From Sutcliffiella horikoshii (GTDB lineage Bacteria; Bacillota; Bacilli; Bacillales; Bacillaceae_I): a DNA stretch of 64,000 nucleotides. The first letter of the stretch is position 1. Every line of letters begins with the position of its first letter. The stretch is from NCBI RefSeq assembly GCF_021991925.1, contig NZ_RXZI01000006.1, positions 1 through 64,000 of the forward strand, given 5' to 3'. Of the stretch, positions 15,504-24,530 are shown piece after piece. The translations under genes and the position numbers were made by a program. The notes beneath the pieces were generated by a model that searched no databases, had not been told where the DNA came from, and worked only from the letters and a program-made list of their open reading frames with translations.

Positions 15504-15902
15504 ATGAAAATATCGGACATGCATCATGTGAGCCTAGCCGTAAAAGATGTGAAGGAAGCAAAACACTTTTATGGAACACTTTTAGGCTTACCTGAGTTAG
15601 AAAGACCAGATTTTGATTTTCCTGGAGCATGGTATCAGGTAGGGAATTCGCAGCTTCATTTAATTCAAAATAAACAAGCAGAAACCCTGAGGGGCGAAAA
15701 TAAAATTGACAGTAGAGATGGCCATTTTGCCATCAGAGTGGACGATTATTATCAGACGGTGGAATTCTTACAAGGTAAAGGCATTGAAATAGTGGAAAAA
15801 CCGCATAGCAAAAGCGGCTTTGCACAAATCTTTTGTATGGATCCTTCCAATAATTTGATTGAATTCAATGTAGATCAGAAGGACTTAAATGGAAAGGGGT
15901 AG
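15504..15902 (+). CDS. VOC-family (glyoxalase/dioxygenase fold) protein
   Basis: A 132-residue single-module VOC protein. The opening MHHVSLAVKDVKEAKHFYGTLLGL contains the first metal-ligand His, HLIQ and the central GHFAIRVDD provide others, and DPSNNLIEFN supplies the C-terminal Glu. This arrangement fits a metal-dependent lyase, dioxygenase or thiol-transferase such as a glyoxalase I relative. ATG follows AAGGGGATG. Specific substrate unknown. Convergent with a methyltransferase gene. Confidence 0.8.
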   Translation: MKISDMHHVSLAVKDVKEAKHFYGTLLGLPELERPDFDFPGAWYQVGNSQLHLIQNKQAETLRGENKIDSRDGHFAIRVDDYYQTVEFLQGKGIEIVEKPHSKSGFAQIFCMDPSNNLIEFNVDQKDLNGKG

Positions 15903-15909
15903 TCACATT

Positions 15910-16683
15910 TTAACTACTCCCTTTCTTTTGGCAAACATAGACCATTTGAGGACTTTTTGAGGTTAATGAAATTTTATTCCAGTCTCCGTATTCATGCAAC
16001 ACATTGAATCCATGTTCATTTAAGAGCCGTCTCATCTCCAATGGGAAAACATAACGTAATGAAATTTTATCTTTCTCGATGAATTCTATCTTTGGCCCAT
16101 TAAAAAATCTTCTTTCTGTCTCGCAGTGAAGGATCTGTGTCATGGGCTCGTACGTTTCTTTATGGTACTCGGCCACCTGCATACCATTAGAGTGCTTAAA
16201 ATGTTCTTCATACTCATCTACCTTTGATAACTCATCCATAATCGGATTTCTTGTATCAAAAATGAATATTCCTTCATCTTGTAAGTGATGATGAACGGAT
16301 TGAAAAAGTGCGTCTTGTACCTCATTGGTCAAGAAATGTTGAAAGGAGTTTCCACTCATGAACATGAACTTAGTGGATTGTTCCATTGATAACTTAGTGC
16401 AATCCTGTAAGAACCATTGAATGGATAAATTTTTATCAATAGCCTTGGACTTCGCCTGATTTAGCATCCCTTTATGGATATCCACACCAATCATTTCATG
16501 CCCATTTTCAGCCAGTGGGATAGTCAATCTTCCCGTTCCACATGCCAACTCAATGATAGGACCACTCTCCGGTGCCCATTCAAGAATTAGTGGCAAATCT
16601 ACTAAAAAGTTTTCATGAATACGATCATACTCCCTAGCGTCTGCATATTTTTCGAGATTTTCCTTGAAAATACTATTCATCAT
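15910..16683 (-). CDS. Class I SAM-dependent methyltransferase
   Basis: A 257-residue methyltransferase. Motif I is ELACGTGRLTIPLA near residue 43, followed by IGVDIHKGML (motif II), WFLQDCTKL, and FMSGNSFQHFLT near 107 (motif IV region). IFDTRNP near 145 is the post-strand loop. Acceptor unknown. Two adjacent ATG codons (16683 and 16680) follow AAGGGGATAA; the second may be used. Confidence 0.8.
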   Translation of the reverse strand: MMNSIFKENLEKYADAREYDRIHENFLVDLPLILEWAPESGPIIELACGTGRLTIPLAENGHEMIGVDIHKGMLNQAKSKAIDKNLSIQWFLQDCTKLSMEQSTKFMFMSGNSFQHFLTNEVQDALFQSVHHHLQDEGIFIFDTRNPIMDELSKVDEYEEHFKHSNGMQVAEYHKETYEPMTQILHCETERRFFNGPKIEFIEKDKISLRYVFPLEMRRLLNEHGFNVLHEYGDWNKISLTSKSPQMVYVCQKKGSS

Positions 16684-16853
16684 TTATCCCCTTTTTGTAC
16701 TGCTTCATATGTAAGATTTAATTTAAATCTCCTTAAAGATTATTATAAAATAAATAGAATGAAAATTCTCTACTTTCTATTTTGATAAAGTTGATATAAT
16801 AGTAAGGAGAAAACTTAAAAAGGCTAGGTTATTCCTATCCAGGGGGAGGAACG

Positions 16854-17225
16854 ATGAAACTAGGCGCATTTTCAGTCAGTTTAACGGTTAAAGACATCCA
16901 TAAATCAAAAGAATTCTATGAGTGTCTCGGGTTTGAAGTATTGGGAGGGGAAATCAGCCAACATTGGTTGATTATGAAGAATGAAAGTTGTGTTATCGGG
17001 CTTTTCCAAGACATGTTTGAGAAAAATATTTTGACCTTTAATCCAGGATGGAATCAACATGCAGAGAACTTAGATGAATTTACAGATGTCAGAGTGCTTC
17101 AAAAGAACCTTAAGGAAAAAGGAATCAAAATCCTGACAGAAGCAGATGAATCAACTAAAGGACCGGCGAGCCTTACAATAGAAGATCCAGATGGCAATCC
17201 TATCTTAATTGATCAGCATCGATAA
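16854..17225 (+). CDS. VOC-family protein
   Basis: A 123-residue VOC protein, with FSVSLTVKDIHKSKEFYECLGFEVLGG at the start and the C-terminal TIEDPDGNPILIDQHR. The usual first metal-ligand His is replaced by Ser (FSVSL), so a metal-independent binding role is possible. Related in layout to proteins annotated as bleomycin-resistance/glyoxalase superfamily. AGGGGGAGGAACG precedes the ATG. Confidence 0.75.
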   Translation: MKLGAFSVSLTVKDIHKSKEFYECLGFEVLGGEISQHWLIMKNESCVIGLFQDMFEKNILTFNPGWNQHAENLDEFTDVRVLQKNLKEKGIKILTEADESTKGPASLTIEDPDGNPILIDQHR

Positions 17226-17226
17226 A

Positions 17227-17280
17227 AAAGGTCGACTTGTTCGGGGAGGATCCCCTCAGCAAGTCGACCTTTGTTGTTTT
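17227..17280. terminator. Bidirectional terminator
   Basis: AAAGGTCGACTTG (17227-17239) and CAAGTCGACCTTT (17260-17272) pair perfectly, with a second inner GGGGA/TCCCC stem; it separates convergent genes. Confidence 0.9.
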
Positions 17281-17465
17281 TACCTTTTTAAAATTTCATC
17301 CAGGCTATTTACCATATCCCAAGAAAATTTCGGTAACATTGAAAATAAATTTTGGTCGGTTACCATGGCTGCCATAACAATCGACAAAAGGAACAACCCT
17401 GTCATAGCGATTAAAAATGCATAAGTTTCCATGGATTTTTGAAACTCTGTTTTCTGATTCATCAT
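17280..17465 (-). CDS. Small single-pass membrane protein
   Basis: A 61-residue protein with one hydrophobic helix (about residues 17-40) and short polar ends. ATG 17465 is chosen from GAGGAAAG just upstream; the frame is open to 17495 but without a ribosome site. Not recognised. It lies 37 bp downstream of the secreted protein gene on the same strand and is probably cotranscribed with it. Confidence 0.55.
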   Translation of the reverse strand: MMNQKTEFQKSMETYAFLIAMTGLFLLSIVMAAMVTDQNLFSMLPKFSWDMVNSLDEILKR

Positions 17466-17502
17466 CTTTCCTCTTCTCTGTGAGTTAGTATCCAACCATT
17501 AT

Positions 17503-17835
17503 CTAAATCACTGTAAAGGAGAGGTAACCACCTTCATAAAAGTAAGGTGTAAGAAATAGGCGAGCTATTGCCAGGACGTCTCGATTGAATGAATGCTTGT
17601 ATGGGAAATGATGAATGTCTATTGTAATAGCAAGAGATGATTCAAAAGAAATGTCCTTATTTTTTTGCCAGCCGTTTGTATTAGGAGCCTGTATAGCCGG
17701 TTCAATATGCATGTCGCCATGAGAGGATATTGTATCCCCGGATAAAGGAAAAGAGTGTGCGATTTCTCCATAGGCCAAACAAGGAAAAGAAAGAATAAAG
17801 ATAGCTATAATTATGTAAAGGCGTTTATCCATCAT
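17503..17835 (-). CDS. Secreted hypothetical protein
   Basis: A 110-residue protein with a clear signal peptide (MMDKR, hydrophobic core, cleavage likely after AYG) and a mature part of about 85 residues with several histidines and no recognisable motif. ATG 17835 is favoured over GTG 17841 because AAGGA lies eight bases before it. It heads a probable two-gene operon with the small membrane protein. Confidence 0.5.
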   Translation of the reverse strand: MMDKRLYIIIAIFILSFPCLAYGEIAHSFPLSGDTISSHGDMHIEPAIQAPNTNGWQKNKDISFESSLAITIDIHHFPYKHSFNRDVLAIARLFLTPYFYEGGYLSFTVI

Positions 17836-17983
17836 AATCACTTTCCTTGTTAGTTTGATTAGGATTTATTTTACTCTCATTCCTTGCTATTGGCAATATC
17901 ATGTTAACATCACCGAGAATAATATGTAATTTTATGTTAAATTTGTTATAGATTAATAGAAAAAGGAAAAAGGGGGAGTTTGG

Positions 17984-18538
17984 ATGGTTGACAGTGTTCT
18001 TACGTTAAAGTTTCTTATTAGTTTAGTGGTGATTGGAGCATTATTAGCCGGTTCAGTTAGGCTAATGTTTAGAAGAAATAGGTTTGGACCACTCTTTGTT
18101 ACTTTGGTGGTGTTAGGAGGAGGGTACTTCTTGTTTGACCAAATAAGGTCCGATACGTCTGATGTTGCGGTATTTAACGAAGTTCGGGAGGATAGTGTGA
18201 TAAGACATCTGAAGATAAGAAAGGTTGAATTGGAGAGAGGTACCTATACATTTAAGGAAAGCATTCTGATTGAAGAAGAGGAGACGATTCGTGAGATATT
18301 GAAAGACTTATCAGGTCTTGATTTGAAAAGGGAATATGACAAGGACCCAGGCGGGGCAGATTATGTACTTGATTTGCTGATATCTAATCCTAAGGATAAT
18401 TTGATGGAAACAGGTACGATCCATATTACAGTAGGAAAAGACTATATAAATGACTACAAAATCGTGACCGAGAAGGATCATTTAAAGACACTCAAAGAGT
18501 TAGAGGATAGGGAAGATTTAGTGTGGGAGAAGGATTAA
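17984..18538 (+). CDS. Membrane protein with C-terminal extracytoplasmic domain
   Basis: A 184-residue protein with two N-terminal hydrophobic segments (about 8-27 and 36-52) and a 130-residue polar domain rich in Lys, Glu and Asp. The domain layout, with a two-helix anchor and an alpha/beta tail, is all that can be said; no family is recognised. AAAGGGGGAGTTTGG precedes the ATG. It lies 38 bp upstream of the DUF6366-like gene and is likely cotranscribed. Confidence 0.6.
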   Translation: MVDSVLTLKFLISLVVIGALLAGSVRLMFRRNRFGPLFVTLVVLGGGYFLFDQIRSDTSDVAVFNEVREDSVIRHLKIRKVELERGTYTFKESILIEEEETIREILKDLSGLDLKREYDKDPGGADYVLDLLISNPKDNLMETGTIHITVGKDYINDYKIVTEKDHLKTLKELEDREDLVWEKD

Positions 18539-18576
18539 TGAAGTCTGTGACACAATGGTTATAAGGAGGGGTCCAA

Positions 18577-18783
18577 GTGGGAGAAAAAGATAGTGCAAAG
18601 AGAAAGAGGGAAAGATTAAAACAAAAGGAATGGAAAAAGAATCCAGGTGGAACATTTAATGACGGATTGACTCGAGGGATGGTTGGTAGCTTGGTTGACC
18701 TTGTAGGCGCCGTGAGTTGGAAGGTTACAGGAGTTTTCCTTATTATCTTGATTGTTGTCCTCATTGTATTGGCAATATTTTAA
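18577..18783 (+). CDS. DUF6366-like small membrane protein
   Basis: A 68-residue protein: a highly charged N-terminus (KRKRERLKQKEWKKNPGG), the conserved-looking FNDGLTRGMVGSLVDLVG, and a C-terminal transmembrane helix. This arrangement fits DUF6366, widespread in Bacillales and of unknown function. GTG start with ATAAGGAGGGG upstream. Confidence 0.65.
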   Translation: MGEKDSAKRKRERLKQKEWKKNPGGTFNDGLTRGMVGSLVDLVGAVSWKVTGVFLIILIVVLIVLAIF

Positions 18784-18859
18784 AAATCTAATGGACCGAA
18801 ATAGAGTTATGATGGATAATAAATCTCTATGCATCGTAAATAAAGGGGATGTGGTTAGA

Positions 18860-19786
18860 ATGGTCAAAGTTATGCAGCAAGAAATTCCGTTCATGAGAGA
18901 AGCAAAGAGTATACAACAACTTACCAAGGGTTTTTCAAATGATCAGAAGTTCGTAATGGATGATAAGTATCTTATCCGTCTTTTTCCTATAGAAGATGCA
19001 AATCATAGAAGGATAGAGTTTGAAACCATTATGGTGTTATCCTCATTTTCGGATTTTGTGCCAGAAGCAATCGGATTTAGTGTACAGGAAAACTTAGGGG
19101 TGGCTTATATGGTATTGTCATATCTGCCAGGTAAAGATGGGGAAGAGGCGTTAAGTAGTTTGACAGAATTGGAGCAGTATCAAGTTGGGTTTCAAGCAGG
19201 GGTGGAATTAAGAAAATTGCATGAGTATCCTGCACCGGTTGGCTCTGAACCATGGAACATCGTTAAGAAAAGAAAAAGTGACAGATACATAGAAGAATTA
19301 AGGTTACTAGAAGAATTAGATACCGGGGTATGTAGTAATCTTATAAGCTATATAAAATCAAATGAGTACTTGATGGATGGACGTCCTAACAGATTCCAGC
19401 ACGATGATTTTCATCCTAGTAATCTTATTGTAGAAGGAAAGGAATTCAATGGGTTTATTGATTTTCAGAGAATGGACTGGGGAGATCCCCTACATGACTT
19501 ACAAAAACTCGGCTTTTTTGGAATAAAGGTAAGTGTTCCTTTTTCCATGGGTGCCATTGATGGATACAATGGTGGAGAAAAAATTAGTGAGGAATTCTGG
19601 AAGTTATTTGCTCTCTATAGTGCGATGCATGTAGTTTCAGCATTCGTGTGGGGTAAGAAAATGGGAGAAGAGCAGTATGATCTGTTGTCTCGCTATGCGA
19701 TGGATGTTTTAAAAGATCATGATGATTTTAGGGAGCATGTTCCTCGTTGGTATAGGGAAGATTCTATTAGACAGAACATAAAGTAA
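18860..19786 (+). CDS. Aminoglycoside phosphotransferase-fold kinase (APH family)
   Basis: A 308-residue kinase-fold protein. The catalytic loop is QHDDFHPSNL (HxDxxxxN Brenner motif) and the metal-binding segment is FIDFQRMDWGDPLHDL. N-terminal nucleotide-binding elements are weak, as usual in this family. It could phosphorylate an antibiotic or a metabolite; resistance cannot be claimed. ATG 18860 is supported by AAGGGG 11 bases upstream; the frame is open further but runs back into the DUF6366-like gene. Confidence 0.75.
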   Translation: MVKVMQQEIPFMREAKSIQQLTKGFSNDQKFVMDDKYLIRLFPIEDANHRRIEFETIMVLSSFSDFVPEAIGFSVQENLGVAYMVLSYLPGKDGEEALSSLTELEQYQVGFQAGVELRKLHEYPAPVGSEPWNIVKKRKSDRYIEELRLLEELDTGVCSNLISYIKSNEYLMDGRPNRFQHDDFHPSNLIVEGKEFNGFIDFQRMDWGDPLHDLQKLGFFGIKVSVPFSMGAIDGYNGGEKISEEFWKLFALYSAMHVVSAFVWGKKMGEEQYDLLSRYAMDVLKDHDDFREHVPRWYREDSIRQNIK

Positions 19787-19811
19787 GGGGCTGCTTTGGT
19801 CGAATAGATTC

Positions 19812-19841
19812 AAAAAAGAGGTTCTTCCATTGAGAACCTCT
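19812..19841 (-). terminator. Terminator for the minus-strand gene 19853-20068
   Basis: AGAGGTTCT (19817-19825) pairs with AGAACCTCT (19833-19841); six T residues follow on the minus strand. It may also slow plus-strand transcription from the APH gene. Confidence 0.8.
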
Positions 19842-19852
19842 AAACTTTGAAC

Positions 19853-20068
19853 CTATTTCTTTTTCTTTTTCGATAAGTCCACAAAGCCTTTTTTTACTAC
19901 TTTCTCCAAGGCCACATGGACATTGATATGACGGTCGTCCACATGGATCACACTCAAGACTTTCCCTTTCCTTCCCTTTATTCTCAATTCCTCATCCACA
20001 TTCGGAAACTCTTTTCGGTACTGACTTAAAACGACATTTTTATTTTCCATAAAGTATACAAAATACAT
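19853..20068 (-). CDS. Conserved basic protein of unknown function
   Basis: A 71-residue protein with a central KEFPNVDEELRIKGRKGKVLSV segment and a C-terminal run of lysines (DLSKKKKK). Similar short proteins occur widely in Bacillaceae, with no function assigned. Start ATG 20068 follows AGGTGAG by six bases. Single gene between terminators. Confidence 0.65.
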   Translation of the reverse strand: MYFVYFMENKNVVLSQYRKEFPNVDEELRIKGRKGKVLSVIHVDDRHINVHVALEKVVKKGFVDLSKKKKK

Positions 20069-20205
20069 AGAGATCTCACCTATTTCAATTAGAATGGGTT
20101 ATAGGAGTTCGCTCATATAACACTTTTTACAAAATATGATTGGATACATTGTTTTAGACCTTATTTGAAGGTAAGGTAAATAGAATTGATAGGAATATTT
20201 AGGGA

Positions 20206-20541
20206 GTGTTGATCTTGATACATGCTTTTGCTCTTTTTTTCATGGCTGGAATAGCAGAAATAGGGGGTGGCTATCTAATATGGCTTTGGCTAAGAGAAGG
20301 GAAGGCTGCTTACTTGGGATTGGCTGGTGCACTTGGCCTTGCGCTATATGGAATCCTAGCAACGTTTCAAAGTTTCCCTTCATTTGGTAGGGTATATGCT
20401 GCATATGGGGGAGTGTTCATTATACTTTCAGTACTTTAGGGTTGGGGAGTGGATAGAAAGACTCCAGATTTTTATGATTGGGTTGGAGCGGCGATCTGTT
20501 TGGTCGGTGTGGGTGTCATGCTATTTGCACCTAGGAGTTGA
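20206..20541 (+). pseudogene. ynfA: ynfA (UPF0060) interrupted by an in-frame amber codon
   Basis: The frame encodes 111 residues of a YnfA-family four-helix membrane protein, but codon 78 (20437-20439) is TAG where the family has Trp: LSV L* GWGVDRKTPD. The reading frame is otherwise intact to TGA at 20541 and the tail matches the family end (WVGAAICLVGVGVMLFAP). Only three of four helices would be made without readthrough. The start may be GTG 20206, TTG 20209 or TTG 20215; AGGGA at 20201-20205 best fits the last. YnfA proteins resemble SMR-type transporters. Confidence 0.85.
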
Positions 20542-20590
20542 GGATACAATGAGGACAATGTTCAAGGTATTGGAATACATAGTCTAAAAA

Positions 20591-20616
20591 GAAAGAAACT
20601 GCACCGCTGCAGTTTC
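20591..20616 (-). terminator. Terminator of the 44-residue protein gene
   Basis: GAAACTGCA (20595-20603), loop CCGC, TGCAGTTTC (20608-20616); a T-rich tail follows on the minus strand. Confidence 0.75.
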
Positions 20617-20636
20617 CATCCATAAAAAACCTATGA

Positions 20637-20771
20637 TTATTGCTCCGAGTTCTGACGCTTTGTCGGATGGCTCGCGCGTTCCACTTCTTCAGCAGAAACA
20701 ACCTGTTTCACGCTTTCAGCATTGGGCTGTCCCTTTTGGCTGGGACCATTATGCTTATTATGCTTGGACAT
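20637..20771 (-). CDS. Small hydrophilic protein (44 residues)
   Basis: ATG 20771 follows GGGAGAGGCCTAT and encodes a 44-residue protein rich in Asn, Gln, Lys and His (start MSKHNKHNGPSQKGQ, end TKRQNSEQ), then TAA. A strong terminator lies right after the stop. Composition recalls small acid-soluble-like or disordered Bacillus proteins, but I do not recognise a family. It lies downstream of the HMG-CoA lyase gene on the same strand. Confidence 0.55.
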   Translation of the reverse strand: MSKHNKHNGPSQKGQPNAESVKQVVSAEEVERASHPTKRQNSEQ

Positions 20772-20825
20772 ATAGGCCTCTCCCTTCCTTATTCTCCTAT
20801 TTAATGTGGGTAAGGGAGCAAGGAT

Positions 20826-21746
20826 TTATACACCGGGTGGTACAGCAGTACCATTCGCTTGTACAAGTTTAAAATACTGACTTTCATATTGCTTGTCCAA
20901 ATGAGGTAGGAGGTTCTCCAAGGCTCTTACGACACGCTTCAAGTTGATACCTGACTCAATGCCCATTTGCTCTAGCATATAAACAACATCTTCCGTTGCA
21001 ACATTACCAGATGCTCCCGGTGCAAATGGACAGCCACCAAGCCCTCCTGCTGACGTGTCAAATCGGTCCACGCCTGCTTGAAGGGCAGCAAAAATATTTG
21101 CCAGGGCCATACCGCGGGTGTTGTGGAAATGAGCGGTTAACATCACATCTCCTAGTTCCTTTTTCAAAACAGAGAAAAGCTGAAAAGATTCCTTTGGATT
21201 CGCCATTCCGATTGTATCTGCAACACTCAACTCATCCACTCCAAAAGCAACAAAGCGCTTACATAATGAAACAACATCTTCCATTGCTATTTTCCCTTCG
21301 TAAGGACAATAAAACGAAGTTGAAATACAGGCACGCACAAAATACCCTTGTTCTTTTAGTTCTTTTACTAAAGGTTCCAATTCTACCAAGCTTTCCTCGG
21401 TAGTTTTATTGATATTTTTCTTATTGAATGTATCACTCACCCCAACGAACACAGCTGCATTATTACAAGAGGTGCTTCTTAATCTTGCAATGCCTTTCTG
21501 ATTAGGTACCAACACAAAATTTCTAGACTCACGATCATTGCAACTTTCGATGATAGTAGCGGCATCTGACATTTGCGGTACCCACTTTGGTGAGACAAAG
21601 GAGGTCAGCTCCATCTCCTGGATACCGGCTTTCTTTAATTCACTTATAAATTCAATTTTCGCATCCGTTGGTACAAATGTTTTCAAATTTTGTAACCCAT
21701 CACGAGGGCCGACTTCGATAATAGTGGCTTTGGACGGCAAGTTCAT
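20826..21746 (-). CDS. mvaB: Hydroxymethylglutaryl-CoA lyase
   Basis: A 306-residue TIM-barrel enzyme that splits HMG-CoA into acetyl-CoA and acetoacetate, the last step of leucine catabolism (YngG in B. subtilis). Signature residues are R15 and D16 in VGPRDGLQN, the metal ligands H206 and H208 in AHFHNTRG, and C239 in GGLGGCPFAPGASGN. ATG 21746 follows AAAGGGGGAACAACT. It is divergent from the thiolase-scoA-scoB operon, which consumes its product acetoacetate. Confidence 0.93.
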   Translation of the reverse strand: MNLPSKATIIEVGPRDGLQNLKTFVPTDAKIEFISELKKAGIQEMELTSFVSPKWVPQMSDAATIIESCNDRESRNFVLVPNQKGIARLRSTSCNNAAVFVGVSDTFNKKNINKTTEESLVELEPLVKELKEQGYFVRACISTSFYCPYEGKIAMEDVVSLCKRFVAFGVDELSVADTIGMANPKESFQLFSVLKKELGDVMLTAHFHNTRGMALANIFAALQAGVDRFDTSAGGLGGCPFAPGASGNVATEDVVYMLEQMGIESGINLKRVVRALENLLPHLDKQYESQYFKLVQANGTAVPPGV

Positions 21747-21892
21747 AGTTGTTCCCCCTTTACGAATAATTTCTCCCATTCTTAATTTTATGGAATAGAA
21801 GGGGATAAAAGCAAGAATAATAGAAATTTTATAAAAAAAGAAGGATTTTCGACATGAATCTAGAAATTAATCAGTCGAGAGGAGAGGAAATT

Positions 21893-23077
21893 ATGTCGAA
21901 TAAAGAAGTAGTCATTGTAAGCGCTGTCAGAACAGCGATTGGAAGCTTTGGTGGGGCATTCAAAGATGTTTCCGCTCCACAGTTAGGATCAGTTGTGATT
22001 AAAGAAGCGCTCGCAAAAGCGGGGCTTGCACCAGATAGTGTAGATGAAGTAATCATGGGAAATGTTTTGCAGGCAGGGCTCGGTCAGAATCCTGCAAGAC
22101 AAGCAGCGATGGCAGCAGGCCTTCCTCAAGAAGTATCTTCCATGACAATTAATAAAGTATGCGGATCGGGATTAAAAGCAGTTCACCTTGCAACACAAGC
22201 CATCCTTGCTGGAGATGCAGACATTGTCGTTGCCGGTGGGATGGAAAATATGTCTCAAGCTCCATATTTATTAAAAGGGGCACGTGACGGGTTCAAAATG
22301 GGCGATCAGAAGTTAGTGGATACCATGGTGGCGGATGGATTGACATGCTCTTTCAACGATTACCATATGGGAGTGACAGCTGAAAATCTCTGCACCAAAT
22401 ATGAATTAACACGAGAAGAACAGGATGAATTTGCTGCTAACAGCCAACAGAAAGCAGTGCAAGCAATCGAAGACGGAAAGTTCAAAGACGAGATCGTTCC
22501 TGTAGAAGTGAAGAAGAAAAAAGAAATACTGACGATAGATACAGACGAATATCCTAGAAAAGGAACGACGGCCGAAAAGCTAGGTGGGTTGCGGCCTGCT
22601 TTTAAAAAGGATGGTTCTGTTACAGCTGGTAACGCTTCCGGGATAAATGACGGAGCTGCGGTTGTTGTGGTGATGAGCAAGGAAAAAGCGGAAGAGCTTG
22701 GTATCAAACCGCTTGTAAAAATCGTTGCTAACGCAAGCAGTGGAGTAGACCCTAGCATCATGGGAATCGGTCCCGTTACTGCTGTGAAGAAAGCGATGGA
22801 AAAAGGTGGCCAGTCCATGGAAGAAATGGATCTGGTGGAAGCGAATGAAGCCTTCGCAGCTCAAGCACTTGCGGTCGGCAAAGAATTGCAGTTTGATCCT
22901 GAAAAGTTGAATGTTAATGGTGGTGCTATTGCTTTAGGACACCCGATTGGTGCCAGTGGAACTAGAATCTTAGTAACACTTATTCATGAAATGAAACGCC
23001 GTGAAGCGAAAAAAGGTCTTGCAACATTATGTATCGGCGGCGGACAAGGTGTCGCAACAATTGTAGAAAACATATAA
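21893..23077 (+). CDS. Acetyl-CoA acetyltransferase (thiolase)
   Basis: A 394-residue thiolase interconverting acetoacetyl-CoA and two acetyl-CoA. Catalytic residues are C90 (NKVCGSG), H350 ([10 protein letters not shown]) and C380 (CIGGGQG); NEAFAAQ is also present. ATG 21893 follows GAGAGGAGAGGAAATT; the frame is open to 21854 without a comparable site. First gene of an operon with the two CoA-transferase subunits, 20 bp before scoA. With scoAB it completes acetoacetate use. Confidence 0.93.
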   Translation: MSNKEVVIVSAVRTAIGSFGGAFKDVSAPQLGSVVIKEALAKAGLAPDSVDEVIMGNVLQAGLGQNPARQAAMAAGLPQEVSSMTINKVCGSGLKAVHLATQAILAGDADIVVAGGMENMSQAPYLLKGARDGFKMGDQKLVDTMVADGLTCSFNDYHMGVTAENLCTKYELTREEQDEFAANSQQKAVQAIEDGKFKDEIVPVEVKKKKEILTIDTDEYPRKGTTAEKLGGLRPAFKKDGSVTAGNASGINDGAAVVVVMSKEKAEELGIKPLVKIVANASSGVDPSIMGIGPVTAVKKAMEKGGQSMEEMDLVEANEAFAAQALAVGKELQFDPEKLNVNGGAIALGHPIGASGTRILVTLIHEMKRREAKKGLATLCIGGGQGVATIVENI

Positions 23078-23097
23078 AGAGAGAGGTGCAACCTAAG

Positions 23098-23787
23098 ATG
23101 AAACCAATTTATACATCCTTTACGGAAGCGGTAAAAGACATCCATGATGGGGCTACCATCATGGTCGGCGGATTTGGATTATGCGGCATACCGGAGAACT
23201 TAATTCTTGCACTTGTGGAAACAGGGGTAAAAGATTTAACGGTCATTTCCAATAACTGCGGCGTTGATGAATGGGGACTCGGACTTCTACTGAAAAACAA
23301 ACAGATCAAAAAAATGATCGGTTCGTATGTTGGAGAAAATAAAGAATTTGAGCGTCAAGTTTTATCTGGTGAGCTTGAAGTAGAACTAACACCTCAAGGT
23401 ACGCTTGCGGAGAAAATCAGAGCAGGCGGAGCAGGAATTCCTGCATTCTATACACCGGCAGGAGTAGGGACTCCAATTGCGGAAGGCAAGGAAGTTCGTG
23501 AATTCAATGGGAAAGAATACTTACTTGAAGAAGCATACAGTGCTGATTTCAGTTTAGTGAGAGCAACAAAGGCTGATAAAATGGGGAACCTCATTTATAA
23601 CAAAACGGCTCGAAACTTTAACCCAATGATTGCTGCTGCAGGAAAAGTGACCATCGCTGAAGTAGAAGAGCTTGTAGAGATAGGTGATTTAGATCCGAAC
23701 CTAATTCAGACACCTAGCATCTATGTTCAACGACTAATCGTAGGACAGCAAGAAAAGAAAATCGAACGTGTTACCACAAGAGACTAG
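23098..23787 (+). CDS. scoA: 3-oxoacid CoA-transferase subunit A
   Basis: A 229-residue alpha subunit of succinyl-CoA:acetoacetate CoA-transferase. Typical features are [15 protein letters not shown] near residue 22, [15 protein letters not shown] near 49 and the [15 protein letters not shown] loop near 113. It moves CoA onto acetoacetate with subunit B. ATG 23098 follows GAGAGAGGTG. Middle gene of the thiolase-scoA-scoB operon. A related pairing (AtoD) uses acetyl-CoA as donor, so the donor is inferred. Confidence 0.92.
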   Translation: MKPIYTSFTEAVKDIHDGATIMVGGFGLCGIPENLILALVETGVKDLTVISNNCGVDEWGLGLLLKNKQIKKMIGSYVGENKEFERQVLSGELEVELTPQGTLAEKIRAGGAGIPAFYTPAGVGTPIAEGKEVREFNGKEYLLEEAYSADFSLVRATKADKMGNLIYNKTARNFNPMIAAAGKVTIAEVEELVEIGDLDPNLIQTPSIYVQRLIVGQQEKKIERVTTRD

Positions 23788-23805
23788 CAAGGAGGGGAAC
23801 AAACG

Positions 23806-24468
23806 ATGACAACAATAAATAACCGCGAAAAAATAGCAAAAAGAGCTGAAAAAGAAATTGAGAACGGCTACTATGTGAATCTTGGAATCGGAATGCCCAC
23901 CCTTGTGGCGAATTACATATCCGATAATAAACAGGTAGTTCTTCAATCAGAAAACGGTCTTTTAGGTATCGGACCTTACCCGACAAAAGAGAATGTGGAT
24001 GCAGACCTGATAAATGCTGGGAAAGAAACGGTAACGGCTATCCCTGGAGCAGCTTATTTTGATAGCGCAGAATCATTCGCAATGATACGTGGCGGGCATG
24101 TTAACATTGCCATTTTGGGTGGCATGGAAGTGAGCGAAAATGGCGATCTTGCCAACTGGATGATCCCAGGCAAAATGATTAAAGGTATGGGTGGTGCGAT
24201 GGACCTTGTTCATGGGGCTGAAAGAATCATCGTCATAATGGATCACGTCAATAAAGCAGGAGAAGCGAAAATTTTGAAAGAATGCACCTTGCCTTTGACC
24301 GGTAAAGGTGTGGTGGATAGGATCATCACAGACCGTGCAGTGATGGATGTAACAGAGCAGGGCTTAAAACTTGTGGAAGTTGCAAGCGGCTTTACGGTGG
24401 AGGATATCCAGAATTCGACGGAGCCTACGTTGATTGTGGATGAACATGTGAAGCTTGAGGCTTTTTAA
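23806..24468 (+). CDS. scoB: 3-oxoacid CoA-transferase subunit B
   Basis: A 220-residue beta subunit carrying the catalytic glutamate E49 in [14 protein letters not shown], which forms the enzyme-CoA thioester. [13 protein letters not shown] near residue 25 and the [14 protein letters not shown] segment are family hallmarks. AAGGAGGGGAAC precedes the ATG, 18 bp after scoA. Last gene of the operon, ended by a hairpin at 24482. Confidence 0.93.
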   Translation: MTTINNREKIAKRAEKEIENGYYVNLGIGMPTLVANYISDNKQVVLQSENGLLGIGPYPTKENVDADLINAGKETVTAIPGAAYFDSAESFAMIRGGHVNIAILGGMEVSENGDLANWMIPGKMIKGMGGAMDLVHGAERIIVIMDHVNKAGEAKILKECTLPLTGKGVVDRIITDRAVMDVTEQGLKLVEVASGFTVEDIQNSTEPTLIVDEHVKLEAF

Positions 24469-24481
24469 GGTTGATTACCTA

Positions 24482-24514
24482 AACAGGAGGGAGCAAAAAT
24501 CCTTCCTGTTTTTT
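24482..24514 (+). terminator. Terminator of the thiolase-scoAB operon
   Basis: AACAGGAGG...CCTTCCTGTT hairpin followed by T residues, 13 bases after the scoB stop. Confidence 0.85.
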
Positions 24515-24530
24515 ATTTGGATCTATTTTA

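Noticed and set aside
18860-19786. Antibiotic-resistance call for the APH-fold protein
   Set aside because: Only the general kinase-fold motifs are visible; many chromosomal family members act on metabolites, and nothing in the context suggests a resistance island.
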